In this document: positions 25,353-33,387 of the stretch, piece after piece
How positions within the stretch are numbered: position 1 is the stretch's first letter
How the letters are laid out: every line of letters begins with the position of its first letter
Origin: Microbacterium sp. 1.5R
Lineage (GTDB): Bacteria > Actinomycetota > Actinomycetes > Actinomycetales > Microbacteriaceae
Direction of reading: 5' to 3'
DNA length: 64,000 nucleotides
Assembly: GCF_007667425.1 (NCBI RefSeq)
Contig: NZ_VDRC01000001.1
Span: forward strand, 124,001 to 188,000
Notes under the pieces: generated by a model
What the model saw: only the letters and a program-made list of their open reading frames with translations
The model's database searches: none
What the model was told of the DNA's origin: nothing
Translations under genes and position numbers: made by a program

Positions 25353-25381
25353 AAAGTGGTCTGCCGAAATCAGGCCACTTT
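25353..25381. promoter_or_regulatory. MocR-type operator, inverted repeat AAAGTGGTCTG
   Basis: AAAGTGGTCTG, seven bases (CCGAAAT), CAGGCCACTTT: 11-base half-sites with one mismatch. It lies between the divergent YczE and MocR genes and ends 17 bases before the MocR start. The half-site closely resembles the AAAGTGGWCTA-like motif known for the MocR member PdxR of Corynebacterium. Confidence 0.72.
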
Positions 25382-25397
25382 GGGTGATGATGGAGGA

Positions 25398-26801
25398 ATG
25401 ACATCCCGTCTCGTGGAACAGCTCGGCGCCCGCCACGTCGCCGGGGCGACCGCCGTCGAACTCGCCGACCGCATCCGCGCCCTCATCCTCGACGGACGCA
25501 TCACCGTCGGCGAACGGCTCCCCAGCGAGCGGGCCCTGGCGATCGAGCTGCGCCGTTCGCGCTCCACGACGACTCGCGTCTACGGCATCCTCGAAGCCGG
25601 CGGATTCGTGTCGCGCGTGCACGGTGGCGGCACCCGCGTGGCACTCCCCCATTCCGACACGGTGATTCCGATGGTCGACGACGAGACGATGATCGACCTG
25701 TCGATCGCCTCGATGGACTCGACGCCGGGTCTGTACGACGCCACAGTCCGCTCGCTCCCGCGCCTCGCCACCCTGCGCGGGACCAGCGGGTACTCGTTAC
25801 AGGGGCTGCCCGAGCTGCGGGATGCCGTGGCCGAGCGATTCTCGGCCAGGGGTCTGCCGACCGATCCGGAGCAGATCATCATCACCTCGGGCGCGCTGAA
25901 CGCCTTGAACCTCATCCTCGCCACACTCAACCGCCGCGGGGAGCGTGCGCTCGTCGAGCAGCCGACGTTTCCGCACGCCCTCGAAGCGATCCATCGACAC
26001 GGTTATCGGATGCTCCCCACACCGGTCGACCACGACGGCTGGGACGAGCGGCACGTCACCGACACGCTCCTCCGTGGACGCCCGCACATCGCCTACCTCA
26101 TCCCCGACTTCCACAACCCGACCGCGGCGACCCTGCCGGAGTCGGCCCGCGATCGCATCGCCACGGCCGCGCGCAATGTCGGGACGCGTGTGATCGTCGA
26201 CGAGACGACGGCGGAGCTCGACATCGATCGAGGATGGGCCCCCACCCCTCTGGCGGCATTCAGCCCGGAGGTCGTGACGATCGGCTCGATGTCGAAGATC
26301 GCGTGGGGAGGCCTGCGGATCGGCTGGATCCGCGCTGAGCGCCCGCTCATCACCCGCCTGCTCGCGACCCGGCCGTCGTTCGAGCTGGGCACAGCGCTCC
26401 TCGAGCAGTGCATCGCGCTCGAACTGCTGCAGGACATGACCGCGCTGAGCAGCCACATCCGGACCCGTCTGCACGACGGGCGCACGGCTGTCGCGCAGGG
26501 GCTCGCCGAGGTCGACGGCGTCGACATGCCCCCGACCCCTGGCGGACTGTCGGCGTGGATCGATCTGGGCGCTCCGATCTCGACGACCCTGTCGCTGGCT
26601 GCGAGAGCGCGAGGCCTCGTCGTGCCCCCCGGCCCGCGATTCGCGATGGGCGGGGTGCTGGAACGACGGCTGCGCATCCCCATCACGCTGCCGCCGGACC
26701 GGACGGCGCTCGCTCTGGAAAGACTCCGCGCAGCCTGGGACGACGTCCACACGGGGGACGCGCCTCGCCCCGCGGAGCTGTCCCACGCCGCGGTGATCTG
26801 A
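25398..26801 (+). CDS. MocR-type transcriptional regulator (GntR HTH fused to aminotransferase fold)
   Basis: A 467-residue two-domain regulator. The N-terminal 75 residues are a GntR winged helix (LADRIRALILDGRITVGERLPSERALAIELRRSRSTTTRVYGILEAGGFV). The rest has the fold-type-I aminotransferase shape, with GYSLQGLPELRDAVAERF, SGALNALNLIL, PDFHNPTAATL, VDETTAEL and SMSKIAWGGLRIGW, where Lys is the PLP anchor. Such proteins sense PLP or an amino acid. The ATG at 25398 has GGAGGA almost against it. The gene is divergent from the YczE gene over a shared operator, so it probably controls that gene and itself. Confidence 0.88.
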   Translation: MTSRLVEQLGARHVAGATAVELADRIRALILDGRITVGERLPSERALAIELRRSRSTTTRVYGILEAGGFVSRVHGGGTRVALPHSDTVIPMVDDETMIDLSIASMDSTPGLYDATVRSLPRLATLRGTSGYSLQGLPELRDAVAERFSARGLPTDPEQIIITSGALNALNLILATLNRRGERALVEQPTFPHALEAIHRHGYRMLPTPVDHDGWDERHVTDTLLRGRPHIAYLIPDFHNPTAATLPESARDRIATAARNVGTRVIVDETTAELDIDRGWAPTPLAAFSPEVVTIGSMSKIAWGGLRIGWIRAERPLITRLLATRPSFELGTALLEQCIALELLQDMTALSSHIRTRLHDGRTAVAQGLAEVDGVDMPPTPGGLSAWIDLGAPISTTLSLAARARGLVVPPGPRFAMGGVLERRLRIPITLPPDRTALALERLRAAWDDVHTGDAPRPAELSHAAVI

Positions 26802-26805
26802 CGCA

Positions 26806-26842
26806 GACGAGGACCCCGTCCCTGTGGGGCGGGGTCCTCGTC
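26806..26842. terminator. Terminator after the MocR gene
   Basis: GACGAGGACCCCG and CGGGGTCCTCGTC pair perfectly over 13 bases around an 11-base loop, directly after the stop codon. Confidence 0.75.
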
Positions 26843-26928
26843 ATCCGGAGGGGGAAACGCCTTCTCAGCGTCCGGGAGAGATCACCGGCATCCGATACTC
26901 GCGCCTCGCCGACTCCATGCCTGTGCGC

Positions 26929-27432
26929 TTAGCCCACCTTGTGGAGCCAGACGACTCGCGCATCGTCGCTCGCGTGGCGGAACGGCTCCAGCTCGTCGTC
27001 CCACGCGGAGCCGAGCGCGATGTCGAGCTCGCGCTGCAGTTCGGCGGCGCTTCCCGCGGCGATCTCCATGGCGTAGCGGATGCGGTCCTCGCCGATGACG
27101 ATGTTGCCCGCGGCATCCGTCTGGGCGTAGTGGATGCCGAGATCCGGCGTGTGCAGCCAGCGACCGCCGTCGCTGCGGGGCGTCGGATCCTCCGTGACCT
27201 CGAAGCGAAGGTGCTCCCAGCCTCGGATCGCGGTCGCGAGGGCAGCGCCGGTTCCGGCAGGTCCGTCCCAGTAGAACTCGGCTCGGCGGGCGCCGTCGAG
27301 CACGGGCTGATCCGACCAGTCGAAGTTCACTGCACGACCGATAGCGCGTCCCACCGCCCATTCGAGGTGCGGGCAGAGCGCGCGAGGTGCGGAGTGGATG
27401 AACACCACTCCGCGTGCGTACGTCGTCGCCAT
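26929..27432 (-). CDS. DUF3145 family protein
   Basis: A 167-residue soluble protein of the actinobacterial DUF3145 family. The start ARGVVFIHSAPRALCPHLEWAVGRAIG, the middle AEFYWDGPAGTGAALATAIRGWEHLRFEVTEDPT, and the end DDELEPFRHASDDARVVWLHKVG are the conserved blocks. Its function is unknown. No signal peptide or membrane helix is present. The ATG at 27430-27432 has ACGGAG about eight bases upstream. Confidence 0.85.
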   Translation of the reverse strand: MATTYARGVVFIHSAPRALCPHLEWAVGRAIGRAVNFDWSDQPVLDGARRAEFYWDGPAGTGAALATAIRGWEHLRFEVTEDPTPRSDGGRWLHTPDLGIHYAQTDAAGNIVIGEDRIRYAMEIAAGSAAELQRELDIALGSAWDDELEPFRHASDDARVVWLHKVG

Positions 27433-27559
27433 GATCTCTCCGTTTCATCAGGTGCGTCTTCCCCAACGACCTGAACACCGAGAGACCGGCGGTTCTATGC
27501 AGTTATGCGCCCATTCTCGCCCAGAGACGAGGAAATCACAAGCTTGTCATTCGCATGAC

Positions 27560-27589
27560 GAAGGCCCCGGTCGCACGACCGGGGCCTTC
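27560..27589. terminator. Terminator downstream of the oxygenase-like gene
   Basis: GAAGGCCCCGGTC, loop GCAC, GACCGGGGCCTTC: a perfect 13-pair stem 30 bases past the stop of the minus-strand gene at 27619. Confidence 0.72.
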
Positions 27590-27618
27590 CGACCCTCGAG
27601 GGTCTGTTCAGCCGAGGA

Positions 27619-28404
27619 TCACGCCTCGCTCATGGCCTGCTTGACCTGCTGGCCCTTCGCCGCGTAGTAGGCGGCGCGAGCCTCGTCGCGGCGAGCCTGC
27701 TCGGCGTAGCCCGCCTCCAGCACGTCCTGCGGCACCTCGACGTTCGGGACGTCCTGCGTGCCGTTGTACTTCTCGATGTAGGCGTCGAGCTCGGGGCCCG
27801 AGGTCCACGAGGTGATCAGGCAGTAACGCGGCTCGGTGCCGACGTGCGTGGCGGCGTGCCACAGACGCTGGGTGTCGACGATGAGCTGCGCACCGGCGGG
27901 CAGGGCGATACGGTACTCGATGCTCGGGTCGGTGCGGTTCTCGCGCAGGACGAAGAAGCTGTCCTTGTCGTCGGTGAGATTGAAGAACCCGCGCACGACC
28001 CAGCCGGTGCCGTCGGGGTTGAGGCGGTTGTTGTCGTCCTGGTGCAGGTTGTAGAGGCACTCGCCGTACGGGGTCGGCTGCAGCTCGATCACGCGGCAGC
28101 GGCCGACGTTCGCACCCGGCTCCTGGGCGCGGCGCGTCAGGTTCGGAGCCTTGGCGGTCTGCTCGTCGATCCAGACGCCGTCCTTGTCGGTGCGCGGCGG
28201 CTTGTGGTTCCAGAAACCGTTGCACTCGATCTCACCCTTGGCGCTTGCGAGGGGTGCGAAGCGGGTGTCGCCCGAGGACTTCCAGTCGTTGTACTCGATG
28301 TCGAGCCACTCCTTGGGGTCGAGCTCCTGGTTGTAGCTGTCGAGCACGACGAAGCCCTTGTCTTCGAGCGCCTTGGACTTGATGTATCCCATGATCTGAG
28401 TCAT
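27619..28404 (-). CDS. Putative Fe(II)/2-oxoglutarate-type oxygenase (family not recognised)
   Basis: A soluble 261-residue protein I do not recognise as a named family. It contains LHQDD (His121, Asp123), LWHAATH (His183) and PRYCLITSW (Arg193). An HxD, a distal His about 60 residues on, and an Arg ten residues later are the ligand pattern of Fe(II)/2-oxoglutarate dioxygenases on a double-stranded beta-helix. The predicted strands between them (RGFFNLTDDKDSFFVLRENR, IEYRIALPAGAQLIVD) fit that fold. A long charged helix ends the protein. The gene is single, ends in a terminator, and has a DtxR-like box 41 bases upstream. The substrate is unknown. Confidence 0.6.
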   Translation of the reverse strand: MTQIMGYIKSKALEDKGFVVLDSYNQELDPKEWLDIEYNDWKSSGDTRFAPLASAKGEIECNGFWNHKPPRTDKDGVWIDEQTAKAPNLTRRAQEPGANVGRCRVIELQPTPYGECLYNLHQDDNNRLNPDGTGWVVRGFFNLTDDKDSFFVLRENRTDPSIEYRIALPAGAQLIVDTQRLWHAATHVGTEPRYCLITSWTSGPELDAYIEKYNGTQDVPNVEVPQDVLEAGYAEQARRDEARAAYYAAKGQQVKQAMSEA

Positions 28405-28441
28405 GTCCTTTCATCGGGGGCCAGCACGTTTTAACAGGCCC

Positions 28442-28460
28442 TGATAAGGCAAGCCTAACA
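28442..28460. promoter_or_regulatory. Candidate DtxR/IdeR iron box
   Basis: The core TAAGGCAAGCCTAA (28445-28458; TTAGGCTTGCCTTA on the minus strand) matches 9 of 12 bases of the AGGCTAACCTAA half of the DtxR consensus, and is itself a near-perfect inverted repeat (TAAGGC/GCCTAA). It lies between the oxygenase-like gene (minus) and the GmrSD-like gene (plus). Confidence 0.4.
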
Positions 28461-28504
28461 GCGGGCCGCGGAGCGCCCGCTGAGGGGCGCCGTGAATAAG
28501 CGAA

Positions 28505-28510
28505 TAGACT
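28505..28510 (+). promoter_or_regulatory. -10 element upstream of the GmrSD-like gene
   Basis: TAGACT, giving a leader of about 50 bases before the ATG at 28569. No good -35. Confidence 0.4.
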
Positions 28511-28568
28511 GAATCGGGCGCCTGGCGACTCCACGGCGACCGGCGTCATGGGAGGGCGAGACATCAGC

Positions 28569-30572
28569 ATGAGCACCGCGACCAACGTCGAGGCGACAGC
28601 CGTCAACACGATCGAATGGCTCGCAGCGGACTCCACCACCATCGTCGTACCGGTGTACCAGCGGCAGTACCGGTGGGACATCGGCGGCTGCGAGCAGCTC
28701 CTCGCCGACGTCCGCGCGGTCGCCGCGGAGGACGACTCGCACCGGCACTTCATCGGCTCGATCCTCTCGGCCGCAGATGATTCGGATGCCGACACCGACC
28801 TCGTCCTGATCGACGGGCAGCAGCGCATCACCACGCTGATGCTGCTCATCGCCGCCCTGCAGCATGCGGTGCGCGACACCGACCGCCCGCTGGCCGCCGA
28901 GCTCTCCCGTGTGCTCGTCCGCCCCGACGACCCGACGCGCACGAAGCTCCGGCCGCATGACGCGTGGGCCGACCTGTACGAGTCGGTCGTACTGGAGCGC
29001 GGTGACGGCGCCGAGCGCGAGTCGCGCTTCGACGACAATTACGCGTTCTTCCGCAGTCAGGTGCACGCCGACGAGGTGCCGACGATCTGGCGCGGCCTGC
29101 GGCGACTCGAACACGTCTCGATCACGCTCGGCGCCGAGGCGAACGCCCAGCAGATCTTCGAGAGCCTGAACTCGACGGGTGAGCCGCTCCGAGACCACGA
29201 ACTCATCCACAACTACATCCTCATGGGGCTGACCCACTCGGAGCAGCTCGACGTCGAGGAGCGGTTCTGGCTCCCGATCGAACGGCATACCGGTGAGACG
29301 ATCGGCGCGTTCTGGCGTCACTACCTCGTCATGACGACCGGTCGCGAGGTCGCGGCGAACGGCGAGCACGGGGTCTACAGCGCGTTCCGACACTCTTTCC
29401 CGCGCGTCGACGTGGAGCACCTGCAGGCGGATGCCGAGGTCTGGCGCCGCTACGCCGAGATCTACGGCATCCTCCTCGACCCGACACGGGAGCATGACCC
29501 GGAGATCGCCCGACAGCTGGGCTTCGTCAACACGTTCGGGCGGGCGGCCTATCCACTCGTGCTCAGCGCATACAGCGACTACACGCGCGGTCTCATCGCC
29601 CGCGACGAGCTCATCCTGACCCTGGAGCGGATCCAGGCGATGTACCTGCGGCGAACTCTCGTGAATCTCCCGAACGAGCGGCTGGTGGCCCGGCTCTGTC
29701 GTGCGCGGCGTGACGGCCCCGACGCGCTGGAGCGCGCCTTCGCCCGGATCACGCCGTCGGACGAGCGGGTGAGCGCCGTGCTGAAGTACAGCGAACTCCC
29801 CCACCCCGCATACGTGCTCGGTCGGCTCGAGGGCGTCGACGACACTGACGACTTCGACGTCGAGCACATCGTCCCGACCGTCCCCAGCGACAGCTGGTCG
29901 GGGGACGGCACCCGCGAGTGGATCGACTACTCCGACGACGAGCGGAACGCGCACCGGGCCCTCGCCCCGACGCTCGGAAACCTCACGCTTCTCGAACAGC
30001 CGCTGTCGGAGCGGTACTTCGGCGAGTCCTACCCCGTGAAGCGCACCTCCGCGTACGCGAGGAGCGCTGTGCCCGAGACGGCCGCGCTGCAGGAGACCGA
30101 GACCTGGGGAACCGCGGCCATCTCGCAGCGCACGGTGCGTCTCACCGCCGACCTGCTGCGCATCTGGGCCCGCCCTGCACTGCCCGAGATCGACGACGAC
30201 GGGTTGACCCCCGTCCTCGACGCGGTCCGGAGACGCGGATGGCCGGCCGGATGGGAGCGCGAGTTCGAATACGTCGAGTACCGGGGCGAGCGCTGGGAGG
30301 TGTACGACGTCAGGCACCTCTTCAACCGGGTGTTCCGTCGGGCCTGGACCGATACGCGGGACGCGGCGGTCTCGTACTGCACGACGCACGGCGGGCCGAT
30401 CTACGATCAGACCGCATGGAAGGGCCAGTGGGATCAGCTCGACGACACCCACCACCTCTACATGGGCTGGGACTCGAACTACATGATGAGCGCCGTCCAG
30501 GGCGTGCTCCAGGAGGCGGACATCGCCTCGGAGGTCTTCGTGAAGTACTCCTACATCGGGAACGTGATGTGA
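28569..30572 (+). CDS. GmrSD-like protein (DUF262 plus DUF1524/HNH), possible type IV restriction enzyme
   Basis: A 667-residue protein. The N-terminal DUF262 domain (about residues 15-240) has VPVYQRQYRW and LIDGQQRITTL (DGQQR at 82-86), a ParB-like nucleotide-binding site. A helical linker follows, then a DUF1524 HNH-type nuclease domain near residues 425-500 with DFDVEHIVPT, APTLGNLTLLEQ and the K/Y-containing tail. This is the order of GmrSD and SspE-type enzymes that cut modified phage DNA. The last 110 residues (from GWPAGWEREFEYVEYRGERW) form an extra domain I do not recognise. The ATG 28569 has GGAGGG 12 bases upstream; an ATG at 28548 is possible. Defence is inferred from domains; no partner methylase is nearby. 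Confidence 0.78.
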   Translation: MSTATNVEATAVNTIEWLAADSTTIVVPVYQRQYRWDIGGCEQLLADVRAVAAEDDSHRHFIGSILSAADDSDADTDLVLIDGQQRITTLMLLIAALQHAVRDTDRPLAAELSRVLVRPDDPTRTKLRPHDAWADLYESVVLERGDGAERESRFDDNYAFFRSQVHADEVPTIWRGLRRLEHVSITLGAEANAQQIFESLNSTGEPLRDHELIHNYILMGLTHSEQLDVEERFWLPIERHTGETIGAFWRHYLVMTTGREVAANGEHGVYSAFRHSFPRVDVEHLQADAEVWRRYAEIYGILLDPTREHDPEIARQLGFVNTFGRAAYPLVLSAYSDYTRGLIARDELILTLERIQAMYLRRTLVNLPNERLVARLCRARRDGPDALERAFARITPSDERVSAVLKYSELPHPAYVLGRLEGVDDTDDFDVEHIVPTVPSDSWSGDGTREWIDYSDDERNAHRALAPTLGNLTLLEQPLSERYFGESYPVKRTSAYARSAVPETAALQETETWGTAAISQRTVRLTADLLRIWARPALPEIDDDGLTPVLDAVRRRGWPAGWEREFEYVEYRGERWEVYDVRHLFNRVFRRAWTDTRDAAVSYCTTHGGPIYDQTAWKGQWDQLDDTHHLYMGWDSNYMMSAVQGVLQEADIASEVFVKYSYIGNVM

Positions 30573-30573
30573 C

Positions 30574-31821
30574 ATGACCACCACCATCCACCGCCTGCTC
30601 GACCTCGCGATCGAGGAGCACACCCTCACCGTTCCCCTCGTCTGGGGCGACCCCGCCGACACCCGTACGATCGAGGTCTTCGCGCGCGTGGTGACGCGGG
30701 ACGGCGGCGATTCACTGCCCTACCTCGTGTACCTGCAGGGTGGGCCCGGGCATGAGGCGCCCCGCCCGTTCCATTCGTCGACCGCCCCCGCCTGGCTCGA
30801 CGAGGCACTCGCGCACTACCGCGTCGTCATGCTCGATCAGCGCGGCACCGGACTGTCGACTCCGGTCGGAGACGACGACCTCGCCCGCGGCGCGACCGCC
30901 GTCGCCGAGTACCTCACCCATCTCCGCGCCGATGCGATCGTGCGCGACTGCGAGGCGATGCGCGAGCACCTGGGCGCGATCACGTGGAGCCTGCTCGGGC
31001 AGTCGTTCGGCGGCTTCACGACCCTCGCCTATCTCTCGACCGACGCGAGCTCGCTCGCCGACGTGTTCATCACCGGTGGGCTCAGCGCTGTCGGCCGCCA
31101 CCCCGACAACGTCTACGCGCTGTGCTACGACAAGATGCGCGATGCCTCGGAGCGCTACTACCGTCGCTTCCCCGAGCACCGCGACCGGATGCGCCGCCTC
31201 GTCGACCACGCGGACGCGGGAGACATCGTCCTTCCCGACGGCGAGGTCGTGTCGCCCTCGCGGCTGCGCTCGGTGGGGTCCGCCCTGGGCATGAACGAGG
31301 GATGGCAGACGCTCTGGTCGCTGCTCGAGCGCGACCATCGATCGAACGCCTTCCGCTACGACCTCATGAACGCGATGCCGTACGGGGGCCGCAACCCGCT
31401 CTACTTCGCCTTCCACGAGTCGAGCTACGCCGACGGGCACGCCACGCGATGGTCTGCCGAGCGCACTGAACCGGCCGACTTCCGCGATGACGTCACCCTG
31501 TTCACCGGTGAGCACATCCGCCGCGAGTGGACGGAGACCGTCCCCGCCTTCCAGCCGTGGCGCGACGTGGCTCTCGAACTCGCGGAGTTCGAGTGGCCGC
31601 GCCTGTACGACCGTGTGGCGATCGAGACGTCGGGTGCAACGGGGGCCGCAGCCGTCTACGCGAACGATGTCTATGTGCCGCTGGAGTTCTCCCTCGAGAC
31701 GGGACGACTGCTCCCCGGAGTCGAGCTCTGGATCACCAGCGAGCATGAGCACAACGGTTTGCGTTCGGGTCCCGTCCTCACCCACCTCATCGACCTGGCC
31801 CACGGTCGGCGCATCCGCTGA
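30574..31821 (+). CDS. Alpha/beta hydrolase, prolyl aminopeptidase-like (S33)
   Basis: A 415-residue cytoplasmic hydrolase with LQGGPGHEAPRP (oxyanion loop), VMLDQRGTGLSTP, and the nucleophile elbow WSLLGQSFGGFTTLAYL, all typical of proline iminopeptidases. The acid (DVYVPLEFS region) and the C-terminal His (SEHEHNGLRSG) are in place. The start is one base past the stop of the GmrSD-like gene, so both are on one mRNA. That link may be accidental or functional. A peptide or ester with N-terminal proline is the usual substrate. Confidence 0.82.
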   Translation: MTTTIHRLLDLAIEEHTLTVPLVWGDPADTRTIEVFARVVTRDGGDSLPYLVYLQGGPGHEAPRPFHSSTAPAWLDEALAHYRVVMLDQRGTGLSTPVGDDDLARGATAVAEYLTHLRADAIVRDCEAMREHLGAITWSLLGQSFGGFTTLAYLSTDASSLADVFITGGLSAVGRHPDNVYALCYDKMRDASERYYRRFPEHRDRMRRLVDHADAGDIVLPDGEVVSPSRLRSVGSALGMNEGWQTLWSLLERDHRSNAFRYDLMNAMPYGGRNPLYFAFHESSYADGHATRWSAERTEPADFRDDVTLFTGEHIRREWTETVPAFQPWRDVALELAEFEWPRLYDRVAIETSGATGAAAVYANDVYVPLEFSLETGRLLPGVELWITSEHEHNGLRSGPVLTHLIDLAHGRRIR

Positions 31822-31862
31822 GGATCATCCCCTGGGCGGATGCCGTCGCCGGCACCGTCCCC

Positions 31863-31868
31863 TAGCCT
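31863..31868 (+). promoter_or_regulatory. -10 element, leaderless small membrane protein
   Basis: TAGCCT, six bases before the ATG at 31875. Confidence 0.45.
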
Positions 31869-31874
31869 GGTGGC

Positions 31875-32156
31875 ATGGCCGAGACGATAGGGATGCTCCT
31901 CACGATCGCGATCGTCCTCCTGGTCGTGATCGTCATCGTCGTCGTGATCGTCGCCGTGTATTCGCGCATGCCGCTCGAGCGGAAGTACGAGGGACCGGGC
32001 GGCGGGCTCGGCGGATCGTTCGAAGCGGTCTGGATGCCGTCGGCGCACGAGGCGGGCGCCGAGCGCGACCGTCAGACGAAGCGCATGGCTCCCGCCCCCG
32101 TCGCGGGAGACCCGCCGGACGGCATCCGCGGCGACCGCATCACGCTGGATCTCTGA
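31875..32156 (+). CDS. Small single-helix membrane protein
   Basis: A 93-residue protein: one very hydrophobic N-terminal helix made mostly of Val/Ile/Leu (residues 5-29), then a polar, Gly/Pro/Arg-rich tail of about 60 residues. No family or active-site motif is recognised. The start matches a leaderless pattern (TAGCCT six bases before ATG). A strong terminator follows. Confidence 0.6.
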   Translation: MAETIGMLLTIAIVLLVVIVIVVVIVAVYSRMPLERKYEGPGGGLGGSFEAVWMPSAHEAGAERDRQTKRMAPAPVAGDPPDGIRGDRITLDL

Positions 32157-32183
32157 CCCGTCCTGCGCCGCCGCATCGGGGAA

Positions 32184-32223
32184 CGATGAAGGCCCCGGTT
32201 CCGAGGAACCGGGGCCTTCGTCG
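32184..32223. terminator. Bidirectional terminator between the small membrane protein and rpmE2
   Basis: CGATGAAGGCCCCGGTTCC pairs with GGAACCGGGGCCTTCGTCG over 19 positions with one G-U pair. It serves the two converging genes. Confidence 0.82.
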
Positions 32224-32234
32224 TGGTGGCGTCC

Positions 32235-32492
32235 TCAGTTGGACGAGCCGCCGAAGCCCTTGAAGCGCTGGTTGAACTTCTCGACGCGACCGGCCGAGTC
32301 CATGATGCGCTGCTTGCCCGTGTAGAACGGGTGCGAGGCCGAGGAGATCTCGACGTCGATCACCGGGTACTCGACGCCGTCGAGCTCGACGGTCTTGTCG
32401 CTGGTGACGGTCGAACGGGTGAGGAAGGTCTCGCCCGATCCGAGGTCGCGGAACACGACGGCCTTGTACTCGGGGTGAATGTCAGTCTTCAT
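32235..32492 (-). CDS. rpmE2: 50S ribosomal protein L31 type B
   Basis: Ribosomal protein L31 of the zinc-free type B: 85 residues, [27 protein letters not shown] at the start and [31 protein letters not shown] at the end, with no CxxC zinc ribbon. Type B copies usually replace the zinc-binding L31 when zinc is low and are then Zur-controlled, but no Zur box is obvious here. The leader before the ATG carries a small hairpin that may act in autoregulation. Confidence 0.96.
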   Translation of the reverse strand: MKTDIHPEYKAVVFRDLGSGETFLTRSTVTSDKTVELDGVEYPVIDVEISSASHPFYTGKQRIMDSAGRVEKFNQRFKGFGGSSN

Positions 32493-32509
32493 GGGATTCC
32501 TTAGTTGCT

Positions 32510-32527
32510 GCCCTGGATTGTGCCAGG
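32510..32527 (-). promoter_or_regulatory. Leader hairpin of rpmE2 (possible L31 autoregulatory leader)
   Basis: Minus strand CCCTGG, loop CACAAT, CCAGGG: a perfect six-pair stem 18 bases before the rpmE2 start. A TAGAAT -10 lies upstream (about 32568-32573). Conserved L31 leader RNAs are known in actinobacteria and other phyla. Confidence 0.4.
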
Positions 32528-32584
32528 GACGAGGGAAGTCTGCGGTGCCGAACGCACCAAGGATCGATTCTAACAGATCTCGCG

Positions 32585-33370
32585 TCAGGACGCGGCGCGC
32601 GCGGCGTACCGGCCGTCTTCGGCGGTGAGGGTGATCGGCATCCCGAACGTCTCGCCGAGCGCGTCGGCCGTCAGCGTCTCCGCGATCGGACCGGCGGCCA
32701 CGATCGACCCGTCTCGGATCAGCAGGACGTGCGTGAAGCCGACCGGGATCTCCTCGACGTGGTGCGTGACCATCACCATCGCGGGCGTCGTCGGCGACGA
32801 CGCGTAGCCGCTGAGCAGCGTCAGCAGCTCCTCGCGCGATCCGAGGTCGAGCGAGGCGGTCGGCTCGTCGAGCAGCAGCAGCTCGGGATCGGTCATCACG
32901 GCGCGCGCGATCTGCACCCGCTTCTGCTCCCCGTCGCTGAGCGTTCCGAACGTGCGGTCCGCGAGGTGGTCGAGGCGCCAATCGCCGAGCACCCGCAACG
33001 CGCGTCGCTCGTCGATGTCCTCGTAGCTCTCGTTCCAGCGCCCGAGCACCGAGAATGCGGCGGTGAGCACCGTGTTGAGCACAGTCTCGTCGCGGGGAAC
33101 GCGCTTGGCCATGGCCGACGAGGCGAAGCCGATGCGCGGCCGCACCTCGAACACGTCCATCTTGCCGAGGGTCTCCCCCAGCACCTTCACGGTGCCGGAG
33201 GTCGGGTGCATGAGCGTGTCGGCCAGCTGCAGCAGCGTCGTCTTGCCTGCGCCGTTGGGTCCGAGGATCACCCACCGCTGATCGTCGGAGACCTGCCAGG
33301 TCACGTGATCGATGATGTCGCGCCCCTCGCGGCGCACGACGACGTCGGTGAATTCCAGGGCGCTCGACAT
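32585..33370 (-). CDS. ABC transporter ATP-binding protein (stand-alone)
   Basis: A 261-residue ATPase with Walker [12 protein letters not shown], the signature [16 protein letters not shown] (LSDGE in place of LSGGQ), Walker B LLLLDEP and the H-loop MVTHHVEEI. No permease gene is beside it, so its partner is unknown. The sequence resembles the YlmA/ModF-like group of single ATPases. It starts with a leaderless pattern (TAGGCT six bases before ATG) and is read toward rpmE2 with a 90-base gap. Confidence 0.85.
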   Translation of the reverse strand: MSSALEFTDVVVRREGRDIIDHVTWQVSDDQRWVILGPNGAGKTTLLQLADTLMHPTSGTVKVLGETLGKMDVFEVRPRIGFASSAMAKRVPRDETVLNTVLTAAFSVLGRWNESYEDIDERRALRVLGDWRLDHLADRTFGTLSDGEQKRVQIARAVMTDPELLLLDEPTASLDLGSREELLTLLSGYASSPTTPAMVMVTHHVEEIPVGFTHVLLIRDGSIVAAGPIAETLTADALGETFGMPITLTAEDGRYAARAAS

Positions 33371-33376
33371 GCCCCC

Positions 33377-33382
33377 AGCCTA
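33377..33382 (-). promoter_or_regulatory. -10 element, leaderless ABC ATPase gene
   Basis: Minus strand TAGGCT, six bases before the ATG at 33370. Confidence 0.5.
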
Positions 33383-33387
33383 TCGGC

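Noticed and set aside
26929..27450. DUF3145 gene as part of the ACGGA (CsrA-like) set
   Set aside because: Its ribosome site contains ACGGAG but there is no hairpin or flagellar-type promoter; the string can arise as a normal ribosome site.
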